This document shows positions 39,915 to 49,214 of a stretch of DNA of 64,000 nt, piece after piece. The notes beneath the pieces were generated by a model, which was not told the origin of the DNA, searched no databases, and saw only the letters and a list, made by a program, of their open reading frames with translations. The stretch is taken from assembly GCF_900163965.1 (NCBI RefSeq), contig NZ_FULE01000031.1, positions 124,001 through 188,000 on the forward strand. The letters are read 5' to 3'. The position numbers and the translations under genes were made by a program. Within the stretch, counting starts at the first letter, position 1; every line of letters starts with the position of its first letter. This DNA is from Vibrio ruber DSM 16370. Lineage in GTDB: Bacteria; Pseudomonadota; Gammaproteobacteria; Enterobacterales; Vibrionaceae.

Positions 39915-41198
39915 ATGAAAAAAATGAAGTTGACCACCAAAATCTTCATTGGTCTTGCTGCCGGGGTCGCAGTCGGATTGCTTCTGCAAGGAGCACCGGA
40001 TATTGCGAATACTTATATAAAACCCATCGGAACATTATTCATCAACTTGATCAAAATGCTAATCGTCCCTTTAGTATTTTCATCGTTAATTGTTGGTGCC
40101 GCCAGTATTGGTGATATTAAAACACTCGGAAGAATCGGAGGAAAAACACTTAGTTACTACCTATTAACGACCGCTTTTGCAGTGACAATCGGTTTGTTTT
40201 TGGCAACAATCTTTATGCCGGGGGCTGGATTGACCATTCCGGTCAGCGGTACGAGTAAAGCCGTAGCAAGTGTCAGTCTGGTGGATACATTTTTAAATAT
40301 TATCCCACAGAACCCGTTAAAGGGACTTGTTGAAGGCAATATGCTCCAGATTATTGCTTTTGCTCTATTCCTTGGGATGGGAGCGACCTCTCTTCCAGAA
40401 AACAAAGCTCAGCCATTTATTTCATTTTTCGAAAGTGTGGCTGAAATTATGTATAAAATTACCGGCTTTATTATGTCATTAGCACCTTATGGGGTGTTTG
40501 GCCTGATTGTCCCTGTTGTTGCCTCAAATGGTGCCGCTGTCCTGATTCCTTTAATTAAGGTCATTGGTGCGGTATATGTGGGCTGTATCATACAGATGGC
40601 ATTGGTCTATGCAGTCACCGTCAAAGGATTTGCGGGCATTTCGCCATTACGGTTTATGAAAGGTATTTTACCTGCAGCTGCCACGGCATTTAGTACGTCG
40701 AGCAGCTCCGGCACTTTGCCTGTCAGTATCCGGACAATTAAGGAAAACTTCGGCGTATCGGACAAAATAGCAAGTTTTGTTCTGCCACTCGGGGCAACTA
40801 TCAATATGGGCGGCACATCCCTCTATCAAGGGGTTTGCGCACTCTTTATTGCTCAGGTTTATGGCATCGATTTAACCTTCGCACAAATGGGAACCATTAT
40901 TCTGACGGCAACGTTAGGTGCAATTGGGACGGCCGGTGTTCCCGGTGGTGGCTTAATTATGCTATCCATTGTTTTAACGTCAGTGGGACTGCCGTTAGAA
41001 GGTCTAACACTGATTGCGGGAATCGATCGCATATTGGATATGGCAAGAACATCGATTAACGTGATTGGCGATCTGGCTGCATCAATTGTGGTTGGCGCTT
41101 CAGAAAAAGAAATTCAGTATCCTCAAGGACAAGAGCAAACATCTGAACAAGGAAGAGAACAAGAACGGGAAGTGGAATCAGCAACTTCACTTTCATAA
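39915..41198 (+). CDS. Dicarboxylate/amino acid:cation symporter (DAACS family)
   Basis: This inner-membrane transporter of about 427 residues is in the GltP/GltT/DctA family. It has eight helices and two re-entrant loops. The first hairpin shows TAFSTSSSSGTLPVSI, the family serine-rich motif. The second shows the NMGGTSLYQG metal/substrate region, followed by GTAGVPGGGLIML and the TM8 segment DRILDMARTSINVIGD. It imports glutamate, aspartate or C4-dicarboxylates with sodium or protons. I chose the ATG at 39915, with GAGGA placed correctly before it. The C-terminal tail is rich in Gln and Glu. Confidence 0.93.
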   Translation: MKKMKLTTKIFIGLAAGVAVGLLLQGAPDIANTYIKPIGTLFINLIKMLIVPLVFSSLIVGAASIGDIKTLGRIGGKTLSYYLLTTAFAVTIGLFLATIFMPGAGLTIPVSGTSKAVASVSLVDTFLNIIPQNPLKGLVEGNMLQIIAFALFLGMGATSLPENKAQPFISFFESVAEIMYKITGFIMSLAPYGVFGLIVPVVASNGAAVLIPLIKVIGAVYVGCIIQMALVYAVTVKGFAGISPLRFMKGILPAAATAFSTSSSSGTLPVSIRTIKENFGVSDKIASFVLPLGATINMGGTSLYQGVCALFIAQVYGIDLTFAQMGTIILTATLGAIGTAGVPGGGLIMLSIVLTSVGLPLEGLTLIAGIDRILDMARTSINVIGDLAASIVVGASEKEIQYPQGQEQTSEQGREQEREVESATSLS

Positions 41199-41377
41199 TC
41201 ATCTTATCTCTGTCCCCTGTATAGACCTACCTGCACAGGGGCTGATTGCTACAGTCAAGACATCGCCCGTCTTTACCTGCTTCTAGCGAAAATATTCCGG
41301 TTTGTCCGTCAGGATGAGCCGGAATATCTCTTATCCATATCCTCAATCTCTGACTTTTTTTACGCCATTGAACCCGC

Positions 41378-41405
41378 TTGCGCTCATCGGTCGTTGCTGT
41401 ATAAT
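41378..41405 (+). promoter_or_regulatory. Candidate promoter of yhhQ
   Basis: A perfect TATAAT -10 lies at 41400-41405, preceded after 16 bases by TTGCGC (41378-41383). Transcription would begin near 41412, leaving a leader of about 105 bases that contains the riboswitch-like element. Confidence 0.65.
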
Positions 41406-41476
41406 CCGCCCTCTTTTTTGCGCAAGATTGGCTCAAAAGAGTATTGAACCGAGGCAAATTGTCTCAGATGCATAGA

Positions 41477-41511
41477 TTTGGGTTCCCTCACCCCAAACCA
41501 AAAGAAAAAGG
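41477..41511 (+). promoter_or_regulatory. Probable preQ1-I riboswitch controlling yhhQ
   Basis: The 35-base element has a TTTGGG/CCCAAA P1 stem (41477-41482, 41492-41497) and a C-rich loop TTCCCTCAC. An A-rich tail CCAAAAGAAAAAGG follows, in which the final AGG is the ribosome site of yhhQ. The loop CCT can pair with that AGG, giving the class I H-type pseudoknot, and the unpaired C at 41491 is in the place of the ligand-pairing cytosine. preQ1-I elements are known before queuosine-precursor transporter genes. Ligand binding would hide the ribosome site and shut off import. Confidence 0.75.
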
Positions 41512-41517
41512 TACATC

Positions 41518-42189
41518 ATGAGTATTTTTACCATAGCACAGCAACGCAAGGCGCTGAGTTTTCTTGTTTTATTCCACTTACTGATTATTGCTTCCAGTAA
41601 CTACTTAGTGCAGATCCCCTTTACTGTCATGGGCTATCACACGACTTGGGGAGCATTTACATTCCCGTTCATTTTTCTCGCGACGGATCTGACGGTCAGA
41701 ATCTTTGGTGCTTCACTGGCCCGGCGAATTATCTTTTTAGTGATGATCCCGGCTTTAGCCGTTTCATATCTTTTATCGGTACTGTTCTTTCAAGGCCATT
41801 TTCAGGGCGTTGAACCATTGAGTCAGATCAACTGGTTTGTGGCCCGAATCGCGATTGCCAGTTTTATGGCCTATCTGTTCGGGCAAGTGTTGGATGTTCA
41901 AGTCTTTAACCGCTTACGCCAGCTGAAGCAGTGGTGGGTGGCACCAACGTGTTCAACACTGTTTGGTAATGCGCTGGATACTGTGGCCTTTTTTGGGATT
42001 GCTTTCTATCAAAGTCCAGACCCGTTTATGGCACAGCATTGGCAGGAAATCGCTATGGTCGATTATGGTTTTAAACTGGTGATTAGTTTAGGGCTGTTTG
42101 TGCCAATGTATGGGGTATTACTGAACTATTTGGTGAGCCGTATTACTGCAATCAATCCGAACTTTTCACTGACGAGTGCCAAGGCTTAA
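41518..42189 (+). CDS. yhhQ: Queuosine precursor transporter (YhhQ family)
   Basis: This 223-residue membrane protein with about six helices is from the VUT/YhhQ (COG1738) family, which imports preQ0/preQ1 for queuosine tRNA modification. Signature segments are MGYHTTWGAFTFPFIFLATDLTVRIFG, split by a helix boundary, and VAPTCSTLFGNALDTVAFFGIAF near residue 140. The AAGG ribosome site lies six bases before the ATG and forms part of the preQ1-like element, so regulation at translation start is likely. Confidence 0.94.
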   Translation: MSIFTIAQQRKALSFLVLFHLLIIASSNYLVQIPFTVMGYHTTWGAFTFPFIFLATDLTVRIFGASLARRIIFLVMIPALAVSYLLSVLFFQGHFQGVEPLSQINWFVARIAIASFMAYLFGQVLDVQVFNRLRQLKQWWVAPTCSTLFGNALDTVAFFGIAFYQSPDPFMAQHWQEIAMVDYGFKLVISLGLFVPMYGVLLNYLVSRITAINPNFSLTSAKA

Positions 42190-42291
42190 AGGTCATTGTG
42201 TGCGTTGTATTGAGCGACACTGTTGTTGTGTTCAGGATGGCAAGCTGACAGGGAACTGATGAATCTGTATTGATCCGGTGCCTGATTGAGA

Positions 42292-42327
42292 GATGTGACC
42301 CGCTATGTTTCGGGTCACATCTGGTTT
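42292..42327. terminator. Terminator between convergent yhhQ and symporter genes
   Basis: GATGTGACCCG (42292-42302) and CGGGTCACATC (42311-42321) form a perfect 11-bp stem with an 8-base loop. TGGTTTT follows on the + strand. It can serve yhhQ and perhaps the opposing gene. Confidence 0.8.
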
Positions 42328-42336
42328 TGATGGTTA

Positions 42337-44040
42337 TTAATGGTTATGCGCTGTACCTGCACCCTTCGGATAGCGAATGGATTCCACCATTTCCTGCACA
42401 TCATCGGGCACTTCTGCCGTAAATTTATTGACCACAATGGCGACCACAAAATTCAGACACATCCCTAATGTTCCTATTCCTTCCGGACTGATACCGAACC
42501 ACCAGTTGGCGGGGGTATTGTCTGCCGGATTGATGAACTTAAAGTAGATGATGTATGCCGCAGTGAAAACAATTCCCGAAAGCATACCTGTTATCGCCCC
42601 TTCTTTATTCATTTTCTTATAGAAAATCCCCATGATAATGGCCGGGAAGAAGGATGCGGCAGCAAGGCCGAAGGCAAAGGCGACCACCTGCGCCACGAAT
42701 CCCGGAGGATTGATTCCCAGATAGCCAGCACCGATCACGGCCAGTGCGGCGCCGATTCTCGCTGCAAGTAGTTCTTGCCTGTCGGTCATGTCTGGTTTGA
42801 AGCCTTTTTTGAGTAAGTCATGTGAGATTGAGGTGGAGATTACCAGTAGCAGACCCGCTGCGGTTGAGAGTGCAGCAGCAAGACCACCGGCAGCCAGTAA
42901 GGCAACGACCCAGTTTGGCAATTTGGCTAACTCCGGAGAAGCCAGTACGATGATATCGCGGTTGATCTGCACTTCATTACGCGAATCGCCTGCATAGAAC
43001 ATGCGGCCATCACCATTTTTATCTTCCCATGACACCAGCCCGGTACTCTCCCAGTTTTTAAACCAACTGGGTGCATCGGCAGACTGAACCCCTTGCATAT
43101 CGGGACCATTGATCGTATCAATCATATTTACCCGGGCAAATGCCGCAACCGCCGGAGCTGTGGTATAGAGCAAGGCGATAAACACCAACGCCCATCCGGC
43201 AGAAATCCGTGCATCAGAGACTTTCGGTACGGTAAAGAAGCGGATAATGACGTGGGGGAGTCCTGCCGTACCAACCATCAAGGCGGCACAGATAAAGAAG
43301 ACATCGACCATACTTTTTGAACCGTCAGTATAGGCGGTAAAGCCCAATTCCTGAGTTAAGCCATCTAATCGATCCAAGAGATAAGTATCAGTATCGGAGA
43401 TGGTTGAACCGAATCCCAGTTGTGGAATCGGTGTCCCCGTCATCATCAGTGAGGTGAAAATGGCAGGTACCAGAAACGCGAAAATCAGTACGCAATATTG
43501 GGCGACCTGTGTATAAGTAATACCTTTCATCCCACCCATGACCGCATAAAAGAATACGATCGCCATGCCGATAATAATTCCCATGTTGATATCGACTTCG
43601 AGAAAGCGGGCGAAAACAACGCCAACGCCGCGCATCTGGCCGGCAACATAGGTGAAAGAGACAAAAATAGCGCAGAATACCGCTACCATTCGTGCTGTTC
43701 TGGAATAATAGCGATCACCGATAAAATCGGGAACGGTAAATTTGCCGAATTTTCTGAGGTAAGGGGCGAGGCAAAGTGCAAGTAAGACATAGCCGCCGGT
43801 CCAACCCATCAGGTAGACACCACCGTCATAGCCAATAAAAGAGATGATCCCCGCCATAGAAATAAATGATGCCGCAGACATCCAGTCCGCCGCGGTTGCC
43901 ATCCCGTTTGCCACCGGATGAACGCCACCACCGGCGACATAAAACTCACTGGTTGAAGCGGCTCTTGCCCAGATTGCAATGCCGATGTACAAGGCAAAGG
44001 TCACACCCACGAGGATAAATGTCCAAGTTTGAATATCCAT
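42337..44040 (-). CDS. Sodium:solute symporter, large subunit (ActP-like, VC_2705 type)
   Basis: This 567-residue SSS-family transporter should have 13 or more helices. It begins DIQTWTFILVGVTFALYIGIAIW and carries GMATAADWMSAASFISMAGI and GGLAAALSTAAGLLLVISTS, which hold the sodium-binding Ser/Thr helices. The subfamily is always paired with a small DUF4212 protein, encoded here 14 bases upstream. An adjacent CrbR-like regulator makes acetate or another short organic acid the probable substrate. The insertion between helices around residues 310-360 contains an acidic DKNGDGR loop resembling an EF-hand. Confidence 0.92.
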   Translation of the reverse strand: MDIQTWTFILVGVTFALYIGIAIWARAASTSEFYVAGGGVHPVANGMATAADWMSAASFISMAGIISFIGYDGGVYLMGWTGGYVLLALCLAPYLRKFGKFTVPDFIGDRYYSRTARMVAVFCAIFVSFTYVAGQMRGVGVVFARFLEVDINMGIIIGMAIVFFYAVMGGMKGITYTQVAQYCVLIFAFLVPAIFTSLMMTGTPIPQLGFGSTISDTDTYLLDRLDGLTQELGFTAYTDGSKSMVDVFFICAALMVGTAGLPHVIIRFFTVPKVSDARISAGWALVFIALLYTTAPAVAAFARVNMIDTINGPDMQGVQSADAPSWFKNWESTGLVSWEDKNGDGRMFYAGDSRNEVQINRDIIVLASPELAKLPNWVVALLAAGGLAAALSTAAGLLLVISTSISHDLLKKGFKPDMTDRQELLAARIGAALAVIGAGYLGINPPGFVAQVVAFAFGLAAASFFPAIIMGIFYKKMNKEGAITGMLSGIVFTAAYIIYFKFINPADNTPANWWFGISPEGIGTLGMCLNFVVAIVVNKFTAEVPDDVQEMVESIRYPKGAGTAHNH

Positions 44041-44054
44041 ACGTCACTCCTTGA

Positions 44055-44321
44055 TTAGTCTTCGTGGACGTTATATTTCTTGTCGAGTGCGTTCATTCGC
44101 CAGACATAGATGAAAATAAGGGCAACGAAAACATAGATCGATCCCTGTTGGGAAAACCAAAACCCGAGTTTAAAACCAGCGAATTGAATGGTGTTCAGTG
44201 CGTCTACAAATAAAACCCCTGCACCGTAAGAAACCAGAAACCAAATAGCGAGCAGGGTTCCCATGATTCCTAAATTCTCTTTCCAGTAAGCTTGTGCGTG
44301 CTCCGATGATTCGAACGCCAT
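44055..44321 (-). CDS. DUF4212 symporter small subunit
   Basis: This 88-residue protein has two membrane helices (LGIMGTLLAIWFLVSYGAGVL and the region around YVFVALIFIYVWRM). The family is encoded just before SSS symporters of the VC_2705 type and is thought to be part of the transporter. The FAGFKLGFWFSQQGSIY segment between the helices is the family hallmark. A short Asp/Glu tail ends the protein. It forms a two-gene operon with the large subunit. Confidence 0.93.
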   Translation of the reverse strand: MAFESSEHAQAYWKENLGIMGTLLAIWFLVSYGAGVLFVDALNTIQFAGFKLGFWFSQQGSIYVFVALIFIYVWRMNALDKKYNVHED

Positions 44322-44645
44322 AGCCGTCTCCTTCCTGTTATCGGTATTATTGTTAATACAATGTTACGATTATAAAATAGCAGGTCGTTGTGGTTTGATC
44401 TTTGCAACTTTAGTCGGGTAGTGATTTTTAATGGTATCAATGGATTGTCTGATTTTTATAGATGAGGGGAATGTGAATAATGTGTTAAATAATATAATTG
44501 TTAGCCAAAAGTATATACACCCAGCCTCATCGGAGGAGTACTGAGTATCCCACTTTATGAAATGGTCACATTAAATGGGGCACGGGCACAGCCAGACGGT
44601 ATCGCGTTGAACGTATTCGGTGTTGATCAGTGAAAGATGAGCGAT
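44322..44645 (-). other. 324-base gap between the symporter pair and the response regulator
   Basis: This should hold the symporter promoter and the binding sites of the neighbouring LuxR-type regulator. I saw no gene, no clear terminator for the regulator, and no confident -35/-10 pair. The half nearest the symporter is AT-rich. Confidence 0.4.
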
Positions 44646-45275
44646 TCAGTCATTCATTTCATTTAATAGAATAACCGCCTGAGTGCGGTTTTTGACCCCG
44701 AGTTTGCGAAAAATAGCTGTCATGTGGGCTTTGATGGTGGCTTCGGAAACGTTCAGTTCATAGGCAATTTGTTTATTGAGTAAGCCATCTGACAACATTC
44801 CTAATACTTTGTATTGCTGTGGGGTTAATGCTGCAATTTTTTCAGCCAGATCACTGCCGGGCTGGTTGGTCATCACCAGATCTTCGGGGAAGTATGGGTC
44901 ACCATTGAGCACTTTATTCAGGGCATCAACGAGGGTACGCATATCGCTGGATTTGGGAATAAAGCCAAAAGCACCATGCTTTTTCACTTGCGCAACAACA
45001 GAAGGTTCTTCACTGGCTGATACCACCACAATCGGTAAATCCGGATAGGTGTTTTTGAGGTGAATTAACCCTGAGATCCCATTACTGCCCGGCATTTTCA
45101 GGTCGAGTAAAACCAGATCCGGTTCTGGCTCTTTTGCCAGCAGGGTCAGCAGTGCATCCAGCGTGTCTGCTTCCTGTAGATTGGCACCGCTCACCGCCAT
45201 ATGCACCGATTGGAACAGTGCATTACGGAAGAGCGGATGATCATCTGCGATGATAATGGTGTAGGTCGCGTCCAT
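44646..45275 (-). CDS. crbR: LuxR-family response regulator (CrbR-like)
   Basis: This 209-residue two-domain response regulator has a receiver domain with DDH at 11-13 and phosphoacceptor D58 (LLDLKMPGSNG). The C-terminal LuxR/GerE helix-turn-helix contains LNKQIAYELNVSEATIKAHMTAIFRKLG. In V. cholerae the equivalent gene next to the VC_2705-type symporter is CrbR, which with the sensor CrbS controls the acetate switch (acs1). The position here is the same, so I use that name, with moderate certainty. No sensor kinase gene is adjacent. Confidence 0.85.
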   Translation of the reverse strand: MDATYTIIIADDHPLFRNALFQSVHMAVSGANLQEADTLDALLTLLAKEPEPDLVLLDLKMPGSNGISGLIHLKNTYPDLPIVVVSASEEPSVVAQVKKHGAFGFIPKSSDMRTLVDALNKVLNGDPYFPEDLVMTNQPGSDLAEKIAALTPQQYKVLGMLSDGLLNKQIAYELNVSEATIKAHMTAIFRKLGVKNRTQAVILLNEMND

Positions 45276-45512
45276 TACAATTCATATTTTTACAAGCTAT
45301 TAACCAAATTATTGTTCCGTTTATAGTTTTGAACAATGTCGGAGCACGAAAACTCTGAACTCTATCCCCTTTTTTGCAGACATCTGCGTGGCCTGTGTCG
45401 CGATTGTATGTTGATACATTAATCGTGTGATCCAGATTGCTTTTATGCCGTAAAAGGAGAACCAAGACTCAACCATTGCAACTTGGGTTGCTTTGAGCAT
45501 TCTGACCGGACG

Positions 45513-47312
45513 TTATAAAGCATACTGATGAAGATGTTGCAAGAACTCATCGGCAGACATAAAACCGGTAATCCGGGCTTGCGGGACTCGTTCTCCAGCG
45601 CTATTCCAAAAGCTGAGGGTTGGTAATCCAAGTACCCCTAAGTGGTTCAGCAGGGCTTTATTTTGCGCATTATTTGCCGTGACATCGGCCTGAATGAGAC
45701 GATAATTGGCGAGTTTTTGCTGTACGCCATGATCTGAAAACGTATATTTTTCGAACTCTTTGCAGGCGACGCACCAGTCAGCATAAAAGTCGATCATGAC
45801 GGGTTGTTGATTCGCTTTGGCTAAAGCAAGCTGTTGTGCCAGTTCATCGATATTCTCAACCTGAACAAAAGACAGCGATTCAGCGTTTGTTGGAGATGTG
45901 ATGATGCCGGAATACAATGCGACTGGTGTCAGCGAAAATCCGACCCCGACCAGAGAAAAGACAAGCAGCAATGTTTTTCTGAGATGGCTGGTCGCAGAGC
46001 GGAGACTGGTCAGTAATATCCAGAGGAAAAGACTCACACCAAGCAGTGCCCATAAGCTGACTGACCATAATTCGGGGATGATTCGCTCCAGAAGGAAAAT
46101 CGGGGCAGCAAGGAGGATAAAGCCGAACAGCGTTTTCATTTTTTCCATCCACGGACCTGATTTGGGCAGAAAACGCTGACCGAAAACAGCAATGACGATC
46201 AATGGTATCCCCATGCCGAGCCCTAACAGATAAAGCGCGATACCACCGAGCATCAAGTCACCCGTCTGTGCCACGTATAGTAAAGCACCAGAGAGTGGGG
46301 CGGTGGTACAGGGAGAACAGATCAGCCCGGAAATCGCGCCCATGATAAAGACACCGAACTGACGACCACCGGACTGGCGTTGGCTGAGGTTATTCAGCGC
46401 GGTTTGTAAAGCCGCTGGCATTTGAATGGTGTAGAGCCCAAACATGGAGAGTGACAACAGGATGAAAAGCAGGCTGAACGTGATGAGAATTGCCGGGCTT
46501 TGTAGCGCTGCCTGAAACTGTAATCCAGCCGAGGCAACGACCAGTCCGAGTAATGTATAGGTGAGAGCCATCCCCTGAACATAAATCACGGCCAGTCCGA
46601 AGGCCTGCTTCTTATTGAGGTTATTCTGACCCAGCACGATACTGGTCACAATCGGATACATGGGAAAAACACAAGGTGTGAAGGCTAACCCGATACCGAG
46701 AAACAGGAAGAGCACGACCGTCCATAGATCTTCTCCCAGCGCATTGGCCAAGCGATCTTGTTCGGCTTGCGGCAACACTTGTGACGATTGGTCATTGTGT
46801 TTTTCTGACCGCTGGCTTGACTGAGATTGAACACCGCTTGATTCTGAATTTGTTGCTGCCGTCGGAATCGGTGCGATCGGCACGGTGCGCACTTCCGGCG
46901 GATAACAAAACCCCTGTTCGGCACAGCCTTGATATCCGACCTGAATTTCGGCATTTTCCCCCGCATCGGCCAGTTCCAGCGTAATTTGCAGCGGGGTGTT
47001 ATAGATATTCACATCCCCGAAAAACTCATCTTGGTGTGATTCACCCTGACGCATATGCGTTGAGAGGATGCGTACTTGTTGTGGGTCGAAATTCAGTTTG
47101 TGTTGATACAGATAATAGCCGGGTTTGATATCCCAGCTCAGGGTTAATTGATTTCCTTGTTGATAGGCGAGAAAGGGAAACGCCTGATCGACCGTCACGA
47201 ATCGCGATTGATTCGGGCTAAAAGCGGAGGACAACGGCGCATCAAATTGCTGAGCATGAAGCGGTAATAAGGCCGATACCAGCAGTGTCCAAATGAGAAA
47301 AATAGTCCGCAT
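45513..47312 (-). CDS. dsbD: Thiol:disulfide interchange protein DsbD
   Basis: This three-part transmembrane protein of about 599 residues carries electrons from cytoplasmic thioredoxin to periplasmic DsbC, DsbG and CcmG. After a signal peptide (MRTIFLIWTLLVSALLPLHA), the N-terminal domain has the GCAEQGFCYPPEV cysteine pair. The eight-helix core has FTPCVFPMYPI and ICSPCTTAPL, each with a redox cysteine. The C-terminal thioredoxin-like domain has ADWCVACKEFE. I chose the ATG at 47312 because it starts a proper signal peptide; the upstream in-frame ATG would bury it. Confidence 0.95.
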   Translation of the reverse strand: MRTIFLIWTLLVSALLPLHAQQFDAPLSSAFSPNQSRFVTVDQAFPFLAYQQGNQLTLSWDIKPGYYLYQHKLNFDPQQVRILSTHMRQGESHQDEFFGDVNIYNTPLQITLELADAGENAEIQVGYQGCAEQGFCYPPEVRTVPIAPIPTAATNSESSGVQSQSSQRSEKHNDQSSQVLPQAEQDRLANALGEDLWTVVLFLFLGIGLAFTPCVFPMYPIVTSIVLGQNNLNKKQAFGLAVIYVQGMALTYTLLGLVVASAGLQFQAALQSPAILITFSLLFILLSLSMFGLYTIQMPAALQTALNNLSQRQSGGRQFGVFIMGAISGLICSPCTTAPLSGALLYVAQTGDLMLGGIALYLLGLGMGIPLIVIAVFGQRFLPKSGPWMEKMKTLFGFILLAAPIFLLERIIPELWSVSLWALLGVSLFLWILLTSLRSATSHLRKTLLLVFSLVGVGFSLTPVALYSGIITSPTNAESLSFVQVENIDELAQQLALAKANQQPVMIDFYADWCVACKEFEKYTFSDHGVQQKLANYRLIQADVTANNAQNKALLNHLGVLGLPTLSFWNSAGERVPQARITGFMSADEFLQHLHQYAL

Positions 47313-47529
47313 AATTGTCCGTATTAAAAGGATATGTTTGACTTGAGTTGGCTCATCATAACGCAAGTTTTCCGCGAAATGCGAGAGATAGCAGCCAGTC
47401 TTAGGCAGATAGATTCAAGTATTCGACCAAAAGCCAAAAAAAGGCGATGGCTCTCTGACGATATTCTCAGAATAGAAGGAAGAATTTGTGTGATAGGGTG
47501 GATATTTGAATTTACAGGAGCTGTGAATT

Positions 47530-47561
47530 CATACTGCGATATCCGTAGATACCGCAGTATG
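47530..47561. other. Strong hairpin between aspA and dsbD
   Basis: Arms 47530-47543 and 47548-47561 pair over 14 positions with one mismatch and a 4-base loop. It sits 19 bases beyond the aspA stop on the minus strand. No T run follows on either strand, so it may be an mRNA 3'-end stabiliser rather than a classic terminator. Confidence 0.65.
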
Positions 47562-47579
47562 TGGTACATAAAACGATGC

Positions 47580-49025
47580 TTATTCGTAGCGTTTCGCTTT
47601 ATATTGAGGGTGTCTCAGGTTTTCGATAGATAGAATTTCATCCACCTCTGCTTCGGTCAGCAAGCCGCGTTCCAGAACGACTTCGCGGACACTTTTACCT
47701 GTCTGAGCACAGATTTTGCCAACAATATCACCTTCATGATGACCGATATATGGGTTCAGATAGGTCACAATGCCGATAGAGTTGAAAACATAGTTCTCAC
47801 AAACTTCTTTGTTGACGGTAATCCCATCAATACACTTATCGCGCAGATTGATACATGCATTAGACAGAATCGAGATTGACTCAAACATTGCCTGACCGAT
47901 AACCGGTTCCATCACGTTCAGTTGGAGTTGTCCTCCTTCCGCAGCAAAAGAGATGGTATTGTCGTTACCCAGCACTTTAAAGCACACCTGATTGACGACT
48001 TCAGGAACAACTGGATTCACTTTCGCCGGCATAATGGATGAACCGGCTTGAAGTTCTGGCAGGTTCAGTTCATTTAGCCCGGCTCTTGGTCCGGAAGACA
48101 GCAGACGTAAGTCATTACAGATTTTAGAAAGCTTCACAGCGAGGCGTTTGAGTGCACCATGTGTCATCACATATGCGCCACAGTCAGAAGTCGCTTCAAT
48201 CAGGTCTTCTGCCGGAACAACATCCAGTCCGGTAACGGCTGCCAGATGTTTGACTGCCAGCGCCTGATAACCTTCAGCAGCATTGAGACCGGTACCGATA
48301 GCGGTTGCGCCCAAGTTGACTTCAAGCAGAAGCTTTGAAGTATATTCCAGCGCACGAATTTCTTCATTTAAGGTCACAGCCCAAGCGTGGAATTCCTGAC
48401 CAACGGTCATTGGTACCGCGTCCTGAAGCTGAGTTCGACCCATCTTGAGGATATTGCTGAACTCATGGCTCTTAAGTTCAAATGCTTCTTTGAGGTAACT
48501 CACTGCACTGACGAGCTTTTGTACGCTGTTAAACACAGCAATACGGAACCCGGTTGGGTAAGCACAGTTGGTTGATTGACTCTTGTTGACATGATCATTG
48601 GGATTGATCACATCGTATTGTCCTTTTTCTTTACCCATCAGTTCCAGAGCAAGGTTGGCAATGACTTCGTTGGTGTTCATGTTGACCGAAGTCCCTGCGC
48701 CGCCCTGAAATACATCTGACGGGAATTGATCCATACACTTCCCTGTTTCGAGCATTACATCACATGCTTGGATAATGTAAGATGCAATCTCTTTTGGAAT
48801 CACGCCTAGTTCTTTGTTAGCAAGGGCTGCCGCTTTTTTAGTCATAACCATGCCACGGACAAATTCAGGTACATCTGAAATGGTGACATTGGAGATATTG
48901 AAGTTTTCTACAGCACGTAAAGTGTGGATGCCGTAATATGCATCAGCAGGGACATGACGTTCGCCGAGTAAATCTTCTTCCAGACGGGTAGCGGTTTCAG
49001 CAACTGCTTCAGAGAGGGTTGTCAT
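47580..49025 (-). CDS. aspA: Aspartate ammonia-lyase
   Basis: This 481-residue enzyme deaminates L-aspartate to fumarate and ammonia, supplying fumarate for anaerobic respiration. The fumarase/aspartase signature [15 protein letters not shown] is intact. [14 protein letters not shown] and the [13 protein letters not shown] region are also typical of AspA. The N-terminus resembles that of E. coli AspA (478 residues). Gene order with dsbD and fxsA matches other gammaproteobacteria, although cutA and dcuA, often found here in E. coli, are absent. Confidence 0.97.
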   Translation of the reverse strand: MTTLSEAVAETATRLEEDLLGERHVPADAYYGIHTLRAVENFNISNVTISDVPEFVRGMVMTKKAAALANKELGVIPKEIASYIIQACDVMLETGKCMDQFPSDVFQGGAGTSVNMNTNEVIANLALELMGKEKGQYDVINPNDHVNKSQSTNCAYPTGFRIAVFNSVQKLVSAVSYLKEAFELKSHEFSNILKMGRTQLQDAVPMTVGQEFHAWAVTLNEEIRALEYTSKLLLEVNLGATAIGTGLNAAEGYQALAVKHLAAVTGLDVVPAEDLIEATSDCGAYVMTHGALKRLAVKLSKICNDLRLLSSGPRAGLNELNLPELQAGSSIMPAKVNPVVPEVVNQVCFKVLGNDNTISFAAEGGQLQLNVMEPVIGQAMFESISILSNACINLRDKCIDGITVNKEVCENYVFNSIGIVTYLNPYIGHHEGDIVGKICAQTGKSVREVVLERGLLTEAEVDEILSIENLRHPQYKAKRYE

Positions 49026-49162
49026 AGTATAGGATCCTTAGGTAACTCAACTTCGTAGTTATCAATTTATAGGGATTAATTCTTCAAAGAATCCATTCTG
49101 GTAGTGTTAACGTTTGGAAATCCGACCAAAACGCATAGAACATCATACTGAGTCTGCTGGAT

Positions 49163-49188
49163 AAAAAAAGTGACTTGATCACCTTTTT
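49163..49188 (-). terminator. Terminator after the diguanylate cyclase gene
   Basis: On the minus strand GTGA and TCAC flank a 5-base loop, with A-rich sequence before and seven T after. The stem is short unless A-T pairs extend it. It lies 27 bases beyond the cyclase stop and before aspA. Confidence 0.6.
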
Positions 49189-49214
49189 CACTACCGACGA
49201 TAACTTTATTGTCT

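Larger units (their letters stand above)
41199..41517 (+). other. 319-base spacer upstream of yhhQ with hairpins, promoter and riboswitch
   Basis: In order it holds: a hairpin just after the symporter (CCCCTGT at 41214-41220 with ACAGGGG at 41235-41241); a 9-bp dyad ATATTCCGG/CCGGAATAT (41292-41300 and 41319-41327); a promoter around 41378-41405; and a preQ1-I-like element ending at the yhhQ ribosome site. Neither hairpin has a long T tract. Confidence 0.6.
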
